Assembly (NCBI GenBank): GCA_903854305.1
Contig: CAINWC010000092.1
Coordinates: 1 to 8,415, forward strand
Source of the DNA: an uncultured Pseudomonadota bacterium
GTDB taxonomy: Bacteria > Pseudomonadota > Gammaproteobacteria > Burkholderiales > Methylophilaceae
Length of the DNA stretch: 8,415 nucleotides
Reading direction: 5' to 3'
Numbering within the stretch: position 1 is the stretch's first letter; every line of letters begins with the position of its first letter. The notes under the pieces were generated by a model. It saw only the letters and a list, made by a program, of their open reading frames with translations, was not told the DNA's origin and made no database searches. Of this stretch, positions 6,185 through 8,415 are shown piece after piece. The translations under genes were made by a program, and so were the position numbers.

Positions 6185-7198
6185 TTGAATTCGCCAAATC
6201 TACAATCTGTATTAAGCAAGCTGATTAGCCTCACAAATGAGCGTGATGTGGCTGCATTAGAGCTTTCACTGGCGCAGGCTTTGTTTGATTTGATCGCACC
6301 TCTAAATGGTGACACGGCTAAATCAATTACCATTTATCACGTTAAAGATATTAGAAAACAGATTTTTTCAGAAGTAGTGATTGGTAAAGAGCCTGATGGA
6401 TATGCACCTTCCTTAGCCATGAAGCAAAAGCTTACAGCTTGTTTTACTTCTGGTGAGTCTTGTCTATTTGTGCAACCAGAAATGAATAGCGTCACCCTAT
6501 ATCCTCTAAACAACGCCGTTGGTAATACGATGGCCGTTATTGGCATAGAAGCCGAGGTATGTGAGCCTCATCTGCATGAAACTATCACCATGTTATTGCA
6601 GATCTATCAAAATTTCACTGGGCTAATCAATGACAATGAGCGTGATACGCTAACTGGACTGCTTAATCGAAAGACATTTGAACTTAAAATCAATAAGGTT
6701 TTATCGCAAATGCATCAGGCTACCAATCGGAAAGGTGATAAGGCTGGCCAGTTATTTTTCTTGGCAATTTTTGATATTGATCATTTTAAAAGGGTCAACG
6801 ATGAGTTTGGTCATCTCATTGGTGATGAAGTGTTGCTATTGTTATCTCAGCTAATGACACAGTCATTTCGTGACACGGACCTTATATTTAGATTTGGTGG
6901 TGAGGAGTTTTTAGGTGTGTTCGAATGTTCTAACGCTATCGATATTGAGCATATCCTCGAACGTTTCAGGAAAAGAGTATGTAACTTCGAGTTTCCTCAA
7001 GTAGGTAAGGTGACTGTGAGTGCTGGTTACACTGAGATTTCTGCTTATGACGCTTCCAGTCAAGTGATTGATCGCGCAGACTTGGCGCTATATTATGCAA
7101 AAAATCATGGGCGTAATCTTATTTGTCATTATGAGCGACTTATTGCAGAAGGTAGTTTGCTCGACAATAAAAAAATAGGCGATATTGAGTTGTTCTAA
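6185..7198 (+). CDS. Diguanylate cyclase (GGDEF domain) with N-terminal sensory-type domain
   Basis: Predicted cytosolic enzyme making cyclic di-GMP from two GTP. At 337 aa, the C-terminal half (about 150-320) is a full GGDEF domain: RDTLTGLLNR at 153-162, metal-binding FDIDHFK at 196-202, and the active-site loop G238-G-E-E-F242, which matches the active consensus. The inhibitory I-site R229-D-T-D232 is present at the right distance (five residues before GGEEF), so product inhibition is expected. The distal SAGYTEI and DLALYYAKNHGRN motifs are intact. The N-terminal ~150 residues have no membrane helix and look like a GAF-like sensor, but I cannot name the ligand. No EAL domain follows. The start is the first possible codon after an in-frame TAA at 6179-6181. 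It is a TTG without a visible Shine-Dalgarno, and the first in-frame ATG is 78 codons later, inside the sensor part. Confidence 0.92.
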   Translation: MNSPNLQSVLSKLISLTNERDVAALELSLAQALFDLIAPLNGDTAKSITIYHVKDIRKQIFSEVVIGKEPDGYAPSLAMKQKLTACFTSGESCLFVQPEMNSVTLYPLNNAVGNTMAVIGIEAEVCEPHLHETITMLLQIYQNFTGLINDNERDTLTGLLNRKTFELKINKVLSQMHQATNRKGDKAGQLFFLAIFDIDHFKRVNDEFGHLIGDEVLLLLSQLMTQSFRDTDLIFRFGGEEFLGVFECSNAIDIEHILERFRKRVCNFEFPQVGKVTVSAGYTEISAYDASSQVIDRADLALYYAKNHGRNLICHYERLIAEGSLLDNKKIGDIELF

Positions 7199-7228
7199 AA
7201 ATTCTATATGGATCATTGCTCTTAAAAA

Positions 7229-7256
7229 TTGCAAAAACTATACACATCTGTATACT
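7229..7256 (+). promoter_or_regulatory. Candidate promoter with overlapping dyad for the quinoprotein gene
   Basis: TTGCAA (7229-7234, 4 of 6 to the -35 consensus) and TATACT (7251-7256, 5 of 6 to the -10) are 16 bp apart. The predicted transcript start is about 34 nt before the ATG at 7297. A perfect 6-bp inverted repeat TATACA-CATC-TGTATA (7239-7254) covers the spacer and overlaps the -10, a position where a repressor would block polymerase. I see no terminator between the diguanylate cyclase stop and this site. Confidence 0.45.
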
Positions 7257-7285
7257 TAAATAACCAAATTTATTGCTTAAGTAGA

Positions 7286-7292
7286 AAGAAGG
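7286..7292 (+). promoter_or_regulatory. Shine-Dalgarno AAGAAGG before the quinoprotein gene
   Basis: A purine-rich AAGAAGG ends 4 nt before the ATG at 7297. The spacing is a little short, but it is the only good ribosome site nearby, and it places the start just before a proper lipoprotein signal peptide. Confidence 0.6.
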
Positions 7293-7296
7293 TTTT

Positions 7297-8415
7297 ATGC
7301 AAATTCCATTTAAAAAAACTCAAGTGAAGCTGGCTAATTTAAGCGGTTTTGTGCTGCTGAGTTGCTTCGTAATTTCAGCCTGTACCGGATTAGCGAACAA
7401 ACCGCCTAGTTCAGTTGATAAAGACTGGCCGAGCTATGGCCGCGATTACACTAATCAACGATTGTCACCGCTGACGCAAATCAATCAACAGAACGTTAAA
7501 GATTTAAAGTTGGCTTGGCACTTTAAAAGTGGCGTGGCGGCTAGTTTCCAAGCAACGCCGATTGTGACTAATGGCGTGATGTATGTGGCATTGCCATACA
7601 ACCATGTGGTTGCTTTAGATGCAAAAACAGGTAAAGAGCTTTGGCGTTATAAGCATGAGCTTAGAGCCAACTGGAAAATGTGTTGCGGCCCGGCCAATAG
7701 AGGTGTGGCTGTTAGTGATGGTAAGGTATTTATTGGTACGGTAGATGCTCGACTGATTGCGCTTGATGCTAAAAATGGTGCAAAGCTTTGGGATATAGAT
7801 GTTGCGGACGATACTGCGCTAACTGAGAATAGAAGCTCGCTGAGCAAGGCCGATAGTAAAAGTCAAAAAGACTCATACGGCGGTACAGGGGTAGGGGTTT
7901 CTATGGCACCAGTGGTCTATCACGGCAAAGTCATTGTTGGCATTACTGGTGTCGGCTATGGTCTTCATCTAGACACGCCTACCTTAGATGCGCCACTCGG
8001 TGCGGTAGTCGGTGTTGATGGTCGTTATGGCCGACCAGGTTTTTTAGCCGCTTACGATATTAACAGCGGAAAACGTGTTTGGCAGTTCGATACGATTCCA
8101 GCCCAAGGCTGGGAGGGCGCCTTTACAGAAACTACGTCAGACGGCATTGCATTGAATCGCGATGTCACCGCTGAAAAAGCTAATGTAAAAAATAATAAAG
8201 AGGCATGGCGTTATGGAGGAGGCTCTGCTTGGAGTACGCCTGCCATTGATACAAAGACGGATACCTTGTACTTTGGCACAGGTAATCCATCACCACAAAT
8301 GAATGATATTTCACGTCCAGGGGATAATCTTTACACAGTTTCGTTGGTTGCGTTAGATACTGAAACTGGAAAATTAAAATGGCATTATCAACAGGTGCCG
8401 CATGATGTTTGGGGC
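7297..8415 (+). CDS. PQQ-type beta-propeller quinoprotein, predicted lipoprotein (3' end truncated by window)
   Basis: The first 373 residues are visible; family members are usually about 550-700 aa, so roughly the C-terminal third to half is missing. The signal (basic MQIPFKKTQVK, hydrophobic core, lipobox I-S-A-C29) predicts a lipidated, membrane-attached periplasmic protein. The mature part follows the alcohol dehydrogenase-like quinoprotein plan: DWPSYGRDYTNQRLSPL, propeller tryptophan motifs (GKELWRY, GAKLWDI, GKRVWQF, GKLKWHY), the vicinal cysteines C129-C130 in CCGPANRG, and GTGN330PSP with the metal-binding Asn. By comparison with methanol dehydrogenase, the metal-binding Glu position reads Gly (GITGVG, about 220), followed by an extra ~20-residue loop. 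The catalytic Asp after PHDxW reads Gly (G373, last codon in the window). It is therefore a PQQ-family protein of uncertain substrate, not a standard methanol or ethanol dehydrogenase. Electrons would probably go to a c-type cytochrome (inference). Confidence 0.88.
   Translation, partial: MQIPFKKTQVKLANLSGFVLLSCFVISACTGLANKPPSSVDKDWPSYGRDYTNQRLSPLTQINQQNVKDLKLAWHFKSGVAASFQATPIVTNGVMYVALPYNHVVALDAKTGKELWRYKHELRANWKMCCGPANRGVAVSDGKVFIGTVDARLIALDAKNGAKLWDIDVADDTALTENRSSLSKADSKSQKDSYGGTGVGVSMAPVVYHGKVIVGITGVGYGLHLDTPTLDAPLGAVVGVDGRYGRPGFLAAYDINSGKRVWQFDTIPAQGWEGAFTETTSDGIALNRDVTAEKANVKNNKEAWRYGGGSAWSTPAIDTKTDTLYFGTGNPSPQMNDISRPGDNLYTVSLVALDTETGKLKWHYQQVPHDVWG

Noticed and set aside
7199..7228. 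Terminator after the diguanylate cyclase gene
   Set aside because: No hairpin followed by a T-run could be found in this stretch.
7647..7847. Minus-strand open frame inside the quinoprotein gene
   Set aside because: The plus-strand frame has clear quinoprotein motifs throughout this stretch, and the minus-strand product is Ser/Ala-rich with no recognisable family.

Overview
The window looks like chromosomal DNA of an AT-leaning betaproteobacterium. The split ccmH/ccmI arrangement, the style of the Ccm proteins and a PQQ-type quinoprotein are reminiscent of Methylophilaceae such as Methylotenera. That placement is inference from protein style, not from a search.

Region 1 (1-4780, + strand) is the distal part of a System I cytochrome c maturation operon. 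It holds ccmE (5' end cut by the window edge), ccmF, ccmG/dsbE, ccmH and ccmI. CcmE carries heme across the periplasm. CcmF/CcmH (with CcmI) form the heme ligation complex, CcmG supplies reducing power, and CcmI holds the apocytochrome. ccmF-ccmG-ccmH-ccmI are joined by ATGA or TAATG overlaps, so they are almost certainly translationally coupled. The only break is a 109-bp hairpin-bearing gap between ccmE and ccmF. A weak hairpin with a T-run lies just after ccmI.

Region 2 (4842-5916, - strand) holds two small genes convergent with the ccm operon. One is a DUF2132/VF530-family protein. The other is a conserved but unnamed protein with one hydrophobic stretch and a CxxC...CPxxH cysteine/histidine set.

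Region 3 (5917-6184) is a divergent intergenic region rich in short repeats related to TTAAGGC/GCCTAAG, with a candidate promoter for the gene to its right.

Region 4 (6185-7198, + strand) encodes a probable active diguanylate cyclase. It has a sensory-type N-terminus, a GGEEF active site and an intact RxxD inhibitory site, and it starts at a TTG without a visible Shine-Dalgarno.

Region 5 (7297 to the right edge, + strand) is the N-terminal 373 residues of a PQQ-type beta-propeller quinoprotein with a lipoprotein signal. It keeps the vicinal Cys-Cys and the metal-binding Asn of the alcohol dehydrogenase family. By motif alignment it lacks the usual metal-binding Glu and the catalytic Asp. This is the most unusual item in the window. 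Periplasmic quinoproteins commonly pass electrons to c-type cytochromes, so regions 1 and 5 may serve the same respiratory chain, although nothing here shows they are co-regulated. I saw no mobile element, tRNA, rRNA, CRISPR array or clear defence system.
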